From Pararhizobium sp. (GTDB taxonomy: Bacteria > Pseudomonadota > Alphaproteobacteria > Rhizobiales > Rhizobiaceae), in contig CP051237.1 in assembly GCA_017794825.1 (NCBI GenBank), forward strand, positions 1,364,001-1,428,000: DNA of 64,000 nt, in the 5' to 3' direction. The position numbers and the translations under genes are program-made. Below, piece by piece: positions 41,165 through 49,958 of this stretch (positions are counted from its first letter, which is position 1; every line of letters starts with the position of its first letter). The notes beneath the pieces were generated by a model, which searched no databases, was not told where the DNA came from, and was given only the letters and a program-made list of their open reading frames with translations.

Positions 41165-42159
41165 GCGCGACAGCAGATCCCGTCGTGTCCACACAACAAA
41201 CTGCATCCGCGATAGATACGCTTCGACAAAGGTTGCGCATTCCCGTCGTGGCGTCGCCGATGTTCATCGTTTCTTGCCCTTCGCTCGTCATGGCCCAGTG
41301 CAAGGCGGGCGTCGTCGGCTCCTTTCCGGCGCTCAACGCACGGCCGGCCGAACAGCTGGACGACTGGCTCACCGAGATTCGTGAAGAACTTGCGAGCCAT
41401 GATGCGACCGCGAACGAGCGACCGGCTACCCCCTTCGCGGTCAACCAGATCGTCCATCGCAGCAATACGCGACTGGATCAGGATCTCGCCGCATGCGTCA
41501 GGCATCAGGTCCCTGTCGTCATCACATCGCTTGGGGCCGTGCCGGAAATCTATGACGCGGTCCATTCCTATGGCGGCGTGGTGTTCCACGACGTCATTCA
41601 CGATCGTCACGCGCGCAAGGCCATCGAGATGGGAGCCGACGGGCTTATCGCGGTCGCCGCCGGCGCCGGCGGACATGCGGGCGTCCTGTCTCCCTTCGCG
41701 CTCGTGCAGGAAATCCGGCGCTGGTTCGACGGACCGCTGCTGCTTTCCGGCTCGATCGCCAACGGCGCGTCCATTCTGGCAGCTCAAGCGATGGGCGCGG
41801 ACTTCGCCTACATAGGCTCCCCGTTTATCGCGACGGAGGAAGCCCGCGCGGTGGACGCCTACAAGCAGATGATCGTCGATGCGAAAGCCGTCGACATTGT
41901 CTACACCGACTTCTTTACAGGCGTGCATGGCAATTATCTGAAGGGATCCGTGCTTGCACAGGGACTGGATCCGGACGATCTGCCGCGTTCGGACCCGTCT
42001 CGCATGGATTTTTCCGCCGGGGCCGGCAAGGCCTGGAAGGATATCTGGGGATGCGGACAGGGTGTCGGAGCGGTCGACGCGGTCGTGCCTGCGGCCGAAC
42101 TCGTCGACAGGCTGGCGCGGGAATATCGCGAGGCGAGGAAACGCCTCGCCGAAATCTGA
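41161..42159 (+). CDS. Nitronate monooxygenase (2-nitropropane dioxygenase) family
   Basis: The 332-residue FMN-dependent TIM-barrel protein has LRIPVVASPMFIVSCP and AGAGGHAG with the putative catalytic His near residue 171, then SGSIANGASILAAQAMGADFAYIGS for phosphate binding. TTG 41161 overlaps the reductase stop (TTGA) and has AAAAAGG upstream; the larger frame to 40711 would overlap the reductase entirely. Family members oxidise nitronates, but some act as enoyl reductases or other flavoenzymes. Here it sits between a flavin reductase and CoA ligase, so an oxidation of a carbon acid is equally possible. Confidence 0.85.
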   Translation: MSATADPVVSTQQTASAIDTLRQRLRIPVVASPMFIVSCPSLVMAQCKAGVVGSFPALNARPAEQLDDWLTEIREELASHDATANERPATPFAVNQIVHRSNTRLDQDLAACVRHQVPVVITSLGAVPEIYDAVHSYGGVVFHDVIHDRHARKAIEMGADGLIAVAAGAGGHAGVLSPFALVQEIRRWFDGPLLLSGSIANGASILAAQAMGADFAYIGSPFIATEEARAVDAYKQMIVDAKAVDIVYTDFFTGVHGNYLKGSVLAQGLDPDDLPRSDPSRMDFSAGAGKAWKDIWGCGQGVGAVDAVVPAAELVDRLAREYREARKRLAEI

Positions 42160-42175
42160 CTTGGAGGAGAACATT

Positions 42176-43738
42176 ATGACGAATGCACCGGACTGGGTCT
42201 CCTTTTATGCGCACAGGAATGGCAATGCTTCTGCCCTGGAATCTGTCGATACCGGAAAGACGATGAGTTGGGGACAGCTCGAGCAGCGAGTATCAGCCCT
42301 CTCCGGCGTTCTGGTTTCCCGGTTCAATGTGAAACGGGGCGACCGGGTGTCGGTAATCGCCGAAAACGATTTCCGGGTTTTCGAGCTGCTGTTCGCCTGC
42401 ATGCGCATCGGCGCGATCTTCGTGCCGATGAACTGGCGCCTGACGCCGACCGAATTGTCGGTATTGATCGAGGATTGCGAGCCTGGACTCCTTTTGCACG
42501 ACGAGATCTGGGCCGAAACCGCGCAGCAGCTTGTCCGACTGGCCGACGGAGAAATCACGCTGTTTGGCTGGGACGCATCCGGCGGCGAATACGAAAAAGC
42601 CATAGCCGCGGCGCAGCCTCTGGCCGGGAACTGGACCGCCGATGTCGACGATCCGACCTGCATTCTCTACACGTCCGGCACCACGGGCATACCCAAAGGC
42701 GCTCTCGTGACCCACCGGACCATGCTGGCGCAGGTCGAAAACGCCTTCGTCGACTGTCTGCTCGGTCTGCCTGGCTCCAAATACCTCAATCCGATGCCGC
42801 TCTTCCACGCAGGCGGGCTCACGACGCTCTGCCTGCCAATACTGGCTTCGGGCGGCGCTGTCGCCTTCGCCCGGCGTTTCGATCCCGGTCAATGCCTGGA
42901 CTGGCTGGTCGATCCGACGCGGGAAGTCACCCATTTCAACGGCTCTCCCATCTTCTTCGAGCAGTTGGCGGGCTGTTCGGGATTTGGGCGATCCGGTTTC
43001 AGTCATCTCAAACACGCCCATGTGGCCGGGGCGACAATCATGGATTCCCTGATCGACCAATGGGCGGACGCGGGCTTTCTGGTCCAGCAGTTCTATGGCG
43101 GCACTGAAATGGGGCCCTCTGCTATGGCCATGCCGCTGTCCCGCGTCCTCGACAAACGAGGCTCGTGCGGACAGCCAATGCTATTGACGCGGTCGCGCCT
43201 GGTCGACGCCGACATGGTCGACGTTCCACCCGGCAAGGAAGGCGAGATCCTGCTGGCAGGTCCCGCAATCACCCCCGGCTACTGGAGGCGTGAACCGACC
43301 TCGGCCGACTGGACCGACGGATGGTTTCTCACCGGCGACGTGGCGCGCCAGGACGAAGACGGGTTTCATTACATCGTCGACCGCGTGAAGGACGTCTACA
43401 AGTCAGGCGGCGAGAGCGTATTCCCGGCCGAAATCGAGCGCGCCCTGCTTGAAATGCCCGCCGTCTCGGAAGCGGCGGTGATCGGCGTTCCCCACGAACG
43501 CTGGGGCGAAGTCGGCTGCGCTGTCATCGTGGCCAGGCCGGGCGACGGGGTTACGGTCGAAGACCTCCAGATCCATCTGCAGGGCCGCTTCGCACGCTAC
43601 AAGTTCCCCAAGGAGATCATGCTCGTCGACGACCTGCCGCGCAACGCGCTTGGCAAGACCGACAAGAAACTGCTGCGTGGGCGCTATGCGGCGCAGAAGG
43701 TCGAGAGCGATCCGAAGATCGATCACGCCACCGCATAA
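42176..43738 (+). CDS. AMP-binding acyl-CoA synthetase/ligase
   Basis: The 520-residue adenylate-forming enzyme has the P-loop YTSGTTGIPKGALVTHR near residue 164 and FYGGTEMG. It also has TGDVARQDEDGFHYIVDR and the C-terminal lysine region KFPKEIMLVDDLPRNALGK. GGAGGAG precedes the ATG. It activates a carboxylic acid with ATP and CoA, starting beta-oxidation-like steps by the downstream enzymes. Chain length or ring type cannot be told. Confidence 0.93.
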   Translation: MTNAPDWVSFYAHRNGNASALESVDTGKTMSWGQLEQRVSALSGVLVSRFNVKRGDRVSVIAENDFRVFELLFACMRIGAIFVPMNWRLTPTELSVLIEDCEPGLLLHDEIWAETAQQLVRLADGEITLFGWDASGGEYEKAIAAAQPLAGNWTADVDDPTCILYTSGTTGIPKGALVTHRTMLAQVENAFVDCLLGLPGSKYLNPMPLFHAGGLTTLCLPILASGGAVAFARRFDPGQCLDWLVDPTREVTHFNGSPIFFEQLAGCSGFGRSGFSHLKHAHVAGATIMDSLIDQWADAGFLVQQFYGGTEMGPSAMAMPLSRVLDKRGSCGQPMLLTRSRLVDADMVDVPPGKEGEILLAGPAITPGYWRREPTSADWTDGWFLTGDVARQDEDGFHYIVDRVKDVYKSGGESVFPAEIERALLEMPAVSEAAVIGVPHERWGEVGCAVIVARPGDGVTVEDLQIHLQGRFARYKFPKEIMLVDDLPRNALGKTDKKLLRGRYAAQKVESDPKIDHATA

Positions 43739-43773
43739 TTCACAATAAGTCTATATTATAATCAATTCGTATA

Positions 43774-43801
43774 TTGACTAAACATATAGTTCAGTTATTA
43801 C
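43774..43801 (+). promoter_or_regulatory. Promoter with TetR-like half-sites, acyl-CoA dehydrogenase operon
   Basis: TTGACT at 43774-43779 and TATTAC at 43796-43801 are 16 nt apart, the same spacing as at 48785. The spacer contains TATAGTTCAGT, resembling TAGTGTTCAGT at 48791 and TAGTGATCAGT at 40599. Confidence 0.55.
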
Positions 43802-43831
43802 CTGGCCATGTCTGCGCTGGTGGAGGTCAAT

Positions 43832-44995
43832 ATGCTGGACGAGGAGTACAGGCCGTTTTTCCGGGAGGATCACCGGCTGTTTCGAGACCAGGTGCGGTCC
43901 TTTCTCGAGCGGGAGATCGAACCCCATCACGAACAATGGGAACGGGAGGGCGTCGTCTCGCGCGAGGCTTGGCTGAAGGCCGGCGCCGCAGGCATTCTCT
44001 GCTCCTCCGTCACCGAGGAATATGAAGGTCCGGGCGGCGACTATCTGCACAACGCCGTCGTCATCGAAGAAATGGCCTACGCCGGTGTGTCGGGACCCGG
44101 CTTCTGGATCCACTCCGAAATGGTCGTGCCCTATGCCGAAACGTTCGGAACCGCGGCGCAGAAATCCCGGTGGCTTCCGCACTTGGTCTCCGGCGAAGCG
44201 ATCGGCGCGGTCGGCATGTCGGAGCCCGGCGCGGGCAGCGATCTGCGCGGCATCGCGACGTCGGCGGTTCGCGTACCGGAAGGCTGGCGAATCCGCGGCC
44301 AGAAGGTCTTCATCTCCAACGGCCAGCTTGCCGATCTGGTGGTGCTAGCCGCAAAGACATCGCCAAAGGAACGCTCCTCCCGCAGCCTGTCGCTTTTCCT
44401 CGTCGACACCTCCCTGCCCGGTTTCCGACGGGGCAAGAACCTCGACAAGCTCGGCTACCACGCGCAGGACACGTCCGAACTCTTCTTTGACGACCTGATC
44501 GTTCCCGAAGACGCCCTGCTCGGAAAAGAGGGCGATGGTTTCAGCCAGTTGATCCACGGACTGGCGCGGGAGCGCATATCGATTGCGGTGTCGTGCCAGG
44601 CAAAGGCTGAATACGCCTTCCGCCAAACGCTGGCCTACGTGAAGGAGAGAAAGCTTTTCGGACGTGGTCTCGGCGAGTTCCAGAACACCCGTTTTCGGCT
44701 GGCCGATCTCAGGACGGAAATCGCCGTCGGGCGGGCCTATGTCGACCAGATGCTGGTGCGCTACATCGAAGGCGGCCTTGACGCCGAAACGGCGGCCCTC
44801 GCCAAGCTGTGGACGACCGAGATGCTTGGCCGCGTAGTCGACGCGTGTCTTCAGCTCCACGGCGGCTGGGGCTACATGCGGGAGTTTCCGATCGCCCGCG
44901 CCTATGCGGATGCACGTGTCGAACGCATCGCCGGCGGGTCGTCCGAAGTGCTTCGCGAGATCATCGGCCGGGCGGTCGTCGGAGGTGAGCGATGA
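43832..44995 (+). CDS. Acyl-CoA dehydrogenase
   Basis: The 387-residue FAD enzyme has the domain 1 signature AIGAVGMSEPGAGSDLRG and the C-terminal QLHGGWGYMREFPIARAYADARVERIAGGSSEV. The Glu in ARERIS near residue 246 matches the isovaleryl/long-chain-type catalytic base, while the alternative C-terminal YEGT-type Glu is absent. ATG 43832 has GGAGGTCAAT; ATG 43808 lies close to the -10 without a ribosome site. It desaturates an acyl-CoA and is coupled to the thiolase by ATGA. Confidence 0.93.
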   Translation: MLDEEYRPFFREDHRLFRDQVRSFLEREIEPHHEQWEREGVVSREAWLKAGAAGILCSSVTEEYEGPGGDYLHNAVVIEEMAYAGVSGPGFWIHSEMVVPYAETFGTAAQKSRWLPHLVSGEAIGAVGMSEPGAGSDLRGIATSAVRVPEGWRIRGQKVFISNGQLADLVVLAAKTSPKERSSRSLSLFLVDTSLPGFRRGKNLDKLGYHAQDTSELFFDDLIVPEDALLGKEGDGFSQLIHGLARERISIAVSCQAKAEYAFRQTLAYVKERKLFGRGLGEFQNTRFRLADLRTEIAVGRAYVDQMLVRYIEGGLDAETAALAKLWTTEMLGRVVDACLQLHGGWGYMREFPIARAYADARVERIAGGSSEVLREIIGRAVVGGER

Positions 44996-46203
44996 ACGCC
45001 GCCTATATCGTCGACGCCGTTCGTACGCCGAGGGGACGCGGTCGTCCCGACGGCGGACTGCATACGCTGTCGCCGATCGATCTCGGCGCCGCCGTCCTGA
45101 AGGCGATCGTCGAGCGCACGGGCATCGATCCGGCGATCACCGACGACTGCGTGCTGGGCTGCGCCGAGACAGTCAATGATCAGGGTTCGAACATCGCCCG
45201 GTCCTCGTGGCTTTACGCCGGGTTGCCGGACGACGTGCCGGGAATGGTCGTCAGCCGCTTTTGCGGATCGGGCCTCGACGCCGTCAACACGGCCGCCGCC
45301 AAAGTCATGTCCGGTCAGGCGGATGTCGTCGTTGCGGGCGGGGTGGAAATGCTGTCCCTTGTGCCGATGCTCGGCACCGGCGGCCCGACGGGCAGCGACG
45401 CCTGGTTCAACGCGGCGAGCTGGCTGACGCCGCAGGGCGTGGCGGCGGACCTGATCGCGACGGTCAACGGCTTTTCCCGCGGGGATGTCGACGCCTTCGC
45501 CGTCAAGAGCCAGGACAAGGCGGCAGCCGCCCAAGCCGATGGCCGGCATGCCGATGCGATCATACCCGTGCACGATTTCAACGGCGAACTGGCGCTTGCA
45601 AGGGACGAGCATCCCCGCCCCGGAACCACCGTCGAAACGCTGGCCGGATTGCGCCCGGCATTCGCGGAGATGGGTCTGAAAGGCGGTTTCGACAGCCTTC
45701 TGAAGCGGCGCTATCCCAACCTTATCGGCATCGATCACGTGCATCATGCGGGCAACTCGTCCGGCATCGTCGATGGCGCGTCCGCCCTCCTCATCGTCTC
45801 CGAAGAAGCCCTCGAGCGTCACGACCTGACACCGAAGGCCCGCATTTCTGGCTTTGCGCAGGTCGGCGTCGACCCCTCGATCATGTTGATCGGGCCGGAC
45901 GCGGCGTGCCGCAAATGTCTCGGACGCGCGGGGCTGGACTACGACGACATCGATCTTTTCGAAATCAACGAGGCCTTTGCCGCCGTGGTCCTCGATTTCA
46001 TGAAACGCAGCGACGTCAACGAAGAGTGCATCAATGTTTCCGGCGGCGCCATCGCCTATGGTCACCCGATCGGCGCGACCGGCGCGATGCTGACCGGAAC
46101 GCTTGTCGACGACATGGCCCGCACAGGCGCAAAACGCGGCGTGGTCAGCATGTGCGTCGGCGTCGGCATGGCCGTCGCAACCCTGCTGGAGACCGTTCAA
46201 TGA
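44992..46203 (+). CDS. Acetyl-CoA acetyltransferase / 3-ketoacyl-CoA thiolase
   Basis: The 403-residue thiolase has nucleophile Cys91 in RFCGSGLDAV, GHPIGATGA near residue 357 and the second Cys in SMCVGVGMA near residue 386. All catalytic residues are present. It completes chain cleavage, releasing acetyl-CoA. It overlaps the dehydrogenase by 4 nt and the multifunctional gene by 4 nt (ATGA). Confidence 0.95.
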   Translation: MNAAYIVDAVRTPRGRGRPDGGLHTLSPIDLGAAVLKAIVERTGIDPAITDDCVLGCAETVNDQGSNIARSSWLYAGLPDDVPGMVVSRFCGSGLDAVNTAAAKVMSGQADVVVAGGVEMLSLVPMLGTGGPTGSDAWFNAASWLTPQGVAADLIATVNGFSRGDVDAFAVKSQDKAAAAQADGRHADAIIPVHDFNGELALARDEHPRPGTTVETLAGLRPAFAEMGLKGGFDSLLKRRYPNLIGIDHVHHAGNSSGIVDGASALLIVSEEALERHDLTPKARISGFAQVGVDPSIMLIGPDAACRKCLGRAGLDYDDIDLFEINEAFAAVVLDFMKRSDVNEECINVSGGAIAYGHPIGATGAMLTGTLVDDMARTGAKRGVVSMCVGVGMAVATLLETVQ

Positions 46204-48314
46204 CCGAGATCATCACCCGCGTTGACCGGGACGGTGTTGCAGTGCTGGTCTGGGATGACCCGGATCGCCCCGTCAACGTCAAGTCAGCCAAAGCAATGGC
46301 CGCGCTCAGCGACATGATCGACGCCGTACTCGCCGACGATGCGGTCAAAGGGTATGTCATCGCATCCGGCAAGTCGGACTTTATCGCCGGCGGCGACATT
46401 GAGGAACTGCGCCGTTGCTCGAATCCATCGGAGGTCGATGCGCTTCTCAATCCGGTGCGCGCCTTGCTCGCCAAGATCGAATACGGCGGAAAGCCGGCCG
46501 TCGCAGCGATCAGGGGAAATGCGCTGGGCGGCGGACTGGAACTGGCGCTCGCCTGTCACGGGCGCGTCGCCGTCGATACCGCAACAACGAAATTCGGCCA
46601 GCCCGAAATCACGCTCGGCCTGATGCCTGGAGCCGGCGGCACGCAGCGCCTGCCGCGCCTGGTCGGCCTGAAACAGGCCATGCAGATGATATTGACTGGT
46701 AGAGCGATAACCGCCGGCGACGCGCTCGCCTTCGGCCTCGTTGACCAACTCACCGACGAGGACGGACTGATCGACGCCGCCTGCGCGCTGATCGCGGACG
46801 GCCTCTCCCCGGAGCAGCGGTGGACCCGGCGTGACCATGATGTCGACTACAATCCCCAGTCCGCGGCGGGCAGGCGCCTTTTCGCCATGCAGTGGCCGGT
46901 GACGAAAGCCCGCCTCGCCGAGGCTGATATCGCCCAGGACGCAATCCTCATGGCGCTGCATCACGGGCTTGAACGCCGGCTCGACGCCGGCCTGATCATC
47001 GAAGCCAGACACTTCGCTCGCATCGCATCGTCCGACGCGGCCCACAACACGATCCGCACTGGCTTCATCGGCATGAATGAATTGCGGCGGATACCTGCAA
47101 GGCCTGCCGGCTGCGACACACGCAGCTTCGGGCGCACGGCCGTTGTTGGCGCAGGTCTGATGGGGTGCGGGATCGCGTACTGCCTTGCGCAATCCGGTCT
47201 GGCCGTCAAGCTGATCGACCGGGACCAGGAAACCGTAACGAAAGGCAAGGAGACCATCCTGCGCATTGCCGAACGGCAGCAAAAGACGGGACGCCTGAGC
47301 GAGGCTGGGCGAGACGCCATCCTCGCGAAGATCGAGCCCGTCGGACCGGATGCGTCGCTCGCTGACATCGACGCGGTCATCGAAGCCGTTTTCGAAGACA
47401 AGGCGGTGAAATCCGAAGTCCTGCAACGCGTGAGCGCCTCCCTAAAGCCAGGTGCGATGATTGCCTCAAATACATCGACGCTGCCGATCTCCGGATTGGC
47501 CGAGAGCCTTGCAAGACCGGACGACTTCCTTGGCATGCATTTCTTTGCACCTGTAGAAAGGATCGATCTCGTCGAGGTCGTGCGTGGCGAAAAGACGTCC
47601 GACAAGACGCTCGCAGCGGCGCTTGATCTGGTCAAGCTGATGCGCAAGCTACCGGTCGTCGTCGAGGATGGGCCGGGTTTTTTCACAAGCCGGGTGCTCG
47701 GCTCATATACCGGCGAAGCGCTGACCATGCTCGCCGAGGGCGTCGATCCGGTGCTCGTCGACAATGTCGCGCTGGCGTTCGGCATGCCGCTCGGACCGCT
47801 GCACATGGCGGACCTGACCGGGATTCCGGTGCTGACGATGATCTTCGACAGCCTGAGAGCGAATAAGAAGAGCATGGTTGGCCTGCGCGCCGAGGAGGCG
47901 CTTACGGCACTGAAAGACCGCGGCCGGATCGGCAAGTCGACCGGTGGCGTTTACGATCATTCCAATGACGGAATTGCGCGCTGGTCGGGACTGAAAGCCC
48001 TTTTCCCATCGAACGAGGCGTCCGTTTCAGCCGAAACCATCCGAATGCGCCTCGCCTGCGCACAGTCGCTGGAAGCCGTCCGCGCCCTCGAAGCCGGCGT
48101 CCTGCGCGCGCCGATCGACGGTGACGTCGCCGCGCGGCTGGGGTGGCGCTATCCGCTGGCGCATGGCGGCGTGTTCGCCTTCATCGACACGATGGGCGCG
48201 GACAGGTTCGTGTCCGCCTGCCGTGAGCTCTGCGCCGATTACGGCTCCCGTTTCGACCCACCGGCCCTGCTGGTCGGGATGGCCGAACGCGGCGAAACAT
48301 TTCACAGCGTGTAG
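46200..48314 (+). CDS. Fused enoyl-CoA hydratase/3-hydroxyacyl-CoA dehydrogenase (FadB/FadJ type)
   Basis: The 704-residue protein joins a crotonase domain (GNALGGGLELALACHGR, FGQPEITLGLMPGAGGTQRL) to a 3-hydroxyacyl-CoA dehydrogenase (VVGAGLMGCGIAYCLA near residue 314; HFFAPVERIDLVEVV). Both crotonase Glu residues are present. It hydrates the enoyl-CoA and oxidises the 3-hydroxyacyl-CoA with NAD. ATG 46200 overlaps the thiolase stop; longer in-frame extension lies within that gene. It is near the length usual for FadJ-type proteins. Confidence 0.95.
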   Translation: MTEIITRVDRDGVAVLVWDDPDRPVNVKSAKAMAALSDMIDAVLADDAVKGYVIASGKSDFIAGGDIEELRRCSNPSEVDALLNPVRALLAKIEYGGKPAVAAIRGNALGGGLELALACHGRVAVDTATTKFGQPEITLGLMPGAGGTQRLPRLVGLKQAMQMILTGRAITAGDALAFGLVDQLTDEDGLIDAACALIADGLSPEQRWTRRDHDVDYNPQSAAGRRLFAMQWPVTKARLAEADIAQDAILMALHHGLERRLDAGLIIEARHFARIASSDAAHNTIRTGFIGMNELRRIPARPAGCDTRSFGRTAVVGAGLMGCGIAYCLAQSGLAVKLIDRDQETVTKGKETILRIAERQQKTGRLSEAGRDAILAKIEPVGPDASLADIDAVIEAVFEDKAVKSEVLQRVSASLKPGAMIASNTSTLPISGLAESLARPDDFLGMHFFAPVERIDLVEVVRGEKTSDKTLAAALDLVKLMRKLPVVVEDGPGFFTSRVLGSYTGEALTMLAEGVDPVLVDNVALAFGMPLGPLHMADLTGIPVLTMIFDSLRANKKSMVGLRAEEALTALKDRGRIGKSTGGVYDHSNDGIARWSGLKALFPSNEASVSAETIRMRLACAQSLEAVRALEAGVLRAPIDGDVAARLGWRYPLAHGGVFAFIDTMGADRFVSACRELCADYGSRFDPPALLVGMAERGETFHSV

Positions 48315-48323
48315 GAGAGCCTC

Positions 48324-48767
48324 ATGTCGATTTCCCTGGCGGAAGCCAATGACGTCCTCCAGTCGGTCTTCTGCGACTGGGTCAAACAGATGGAGTTACG
48401 GGTCACTGACATCGACGGCGACCGTGTGCGGTTTCTGATGCCCGCGGCCGACCAGTTCATGCGTTTCGGCGAAACGCTTTCGGGTCAGGCGGCGATGGCG
48501 ATCGCGGACACGGCCATGACGGTTACGCTGGCCAACGCGCTGGGAGGCTTCAAACCGGTCGGCACGGTCGACGTCTCCGTCTCCTTCATGCGTCCGATCC
48601 CGGCCGGCGACATCGTTTGCGAAGGGTCGATACTGCGTCTCGGCCGGACGATGGGTTTCTGCCAGGCCGTTCTGCGGGCCGCCGGTGACGAGCGCGCAGC
48701 GATCCAGGTGACGGGCACTTACGCTATTCCGCCGGAAGCCACATCCAAAACGGATAGATCAAGCTGA
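48324..48767 (+). CDS. PaaI-type hotdog acyl-CoA thioesterase
   Basis: The 147-residue hotdog-fold protein has FGETLSGQAAMAIADTAM at the active-site turn and VGTVDVSVSFMRPIPAGDI in the second strand. It could hydrolyse dead-end acyl-CoA to rescue CoA. GGAGAG precedes the ATG, 10 nt after the upstream stop. It is the last gene before a separate LLM promoter. Confidence 0.88.
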   Translation: MSISLAEANDVLQSVFCDWVKQMELRVTDIDGDRVRFLMPAADQFMRFGETLSGQAAMAIADTAMTVTLANALGGFKPVGTVDVSVSFMRPIPAGDIVCEGSILRLGRTMGFCQAVLRAAGDERAAIQVTGTYAIPPEATSKTDRSS

Positions 48768-48784
48768 TCATCTCAATTAATTAT

Positions 48785-48822
48785 TTGACATAGTGTTCAG
48801 TGAATATATTATAAGATCACTA
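48785..48822 (+). promoter_or_regulatory. Promoter with TetR-like half-sites, LLM/TRAP operon
   Basis: TTGACA (48785-48790), 16 nt, and TATTAT (48807-48812) form a strong promoter. TAGTGTTCAGT follows the -35, and the minus strand at 48814-48822 reads TTAGTGATC, the same half-site as the repeat at 40598. AAGGAGG precedes the gene. Confidence 0.65.
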
Positions 48823-48844
48823 AACACCAAGGAGGTCACCCAAA

Positions 48845-49900
48845 ATGAATTTCGGCTTGCTCACGCTCATGGATTATCACGCCGGAATGCAGGACGAAGC
48901 GACCTATTTGAATGATACGCTTTCGCTTTTCGAGCTGGCCGATACGCTCGGCTACAGCACGGCCTGGATCGGCGAGGAGCATTTCTATCACTTCGGCGTC
49001 TGCCCGAGCCCGCAGATCATGCTTGCGGCGCTTTCCCGCCGCACCTCCAATATCCGCCTTGGAACCGCGATCAGCCTCCTTCCGTTCGAAAATCCGCTGC
49101 GCAAGGCCGAAGATTTCGCGCTGCTGGACGTGATCTCCGGCGGCCGGCTGAATTTCGGTGTCGGTCGGGGTTCTATCCCGAAGCATTTCGAAGGGTTCGG
49201 CGTGGCGGCGCGCGACAGCCGCGAGCGCTATGAGGAAGCCATCGACATCATCCGCAAGTCATGGACCGAACGATCGGCGGCTCATGACGGCGAGTACTGG
49301 ACTGTTCCCGAAATTTCGGTATCGCCAAAGCCGGCGCAGACTCCGCATCCGCCATTCTGGCGTGGAACAGTCAGCATCGAATCCTTCATGCATGCGGCCG
49401 AATGCGGAGACAACGCCTTCATCATCCCTTGGGTTGCGGCCCCCCTTTCCGACATGGCCGAACGTTACAAGCGCTATCGCGCTCACGCCCACGAGCGCGG
49501 CCACAGACATATCAAAGGCACCGCCGTCTACATGCTCTTTATCGATGAGGACTACGAAACGGCGCTTGCCAAAGGCAAGGAAGAAAGCCGGCGCTACGCC
49601 GAACTCATCACCGAGCACTACGGACGCAACAAGGACAAGACATACGCCACCGGTTCCGCGGCGTTCGAACATGCGCAGTACATCATGTCGATCACCGACA
49701 ATCTGGAAGAACGCGCGATCGTCGGCACGCCGGATATGTGCCGCAGAAGGATCCAGGAAATCGATGAGGAGCTGGGCGGCGTCGACGAGTTCGCCTTCTA
49801 CCTGCATGCGGGCGCGCGCAGCACCGATGAAGCGCGCCGGTCCATCCAGCTCTTCGCAAGGGAGGTCATGCCGGCGTTCGAAGCCGTTCCCGCCGAGTGA
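48845..49900 (+). CDS. LLM class flavin-dependent oxygenase (second)
   Basis: The 351-residue luciferase-fold flavoprotein has MNFGLLTLMDYHAG at the start, SRRTSNIRLGTAISLLPF and LLDVISGGRLNFGVGRG. AAGGAGG lies 10 nt before the ATG. Its probable partner is the flavin reductase at 40679, in the same putative TetR regulon. Similarity to the enzyme at 5215 is at family level. A monooxygenation that opens a path to CoA-based degradation is a reasonable role. Confidence 0.92.
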   Translation: MNFGLLTLMDYHAGMQDEATYLNDTLSLFELADTLGYSTAWIGEEHFYHFGVCPSPQIMLAALSRRTSNIRLGTAISLLPFENPLRKAEDFALLDVISGGRLNFGVGRGSIPKHFEGFGVAARDSRERYEEAIDIIRKSWTERSAAHDGEYWTVPEISVSPKPAQTPHPPFWRGTVSIESFMHAAECGDNAFIIPWVAAPLSDMAERYKRYRAHAHERGHRHIKGTAVYMLFIDEDYETALAKGKEESRRYAELITEHYGRNKDKTYATGSAAFEHAQYIMSITDNLEERAIVGTPDMCRRRIQEIDEELGGVDEFAFYLHAGARSTDEARRSIQLFAREVMPAFEAVPAE

Positions 49901-49958
49901 GGCGGATGGCCGAAACCGGCTTTTTCAACGCATATTCAACCAATCGGGAGGACTATCA

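Noticed and set aside
44992..44995. Apparent absence of the catalytic Glu in the acyl-CoA dehydrogenase
   Set aside because: The C-terminal GGS replaces the YEGT Glu, but the isovaleryl/long-chain-type Glu in ARERIS is present, so the enzyme is probably active.
45207..46199. N-terminal extension of the fused hydratase/dehydrogenase to 1035 codons
   Set aside because: It covers the thiolase gene in another frame; ATG 46200 overlaps the thiolase stop and starts the crotonase domain.
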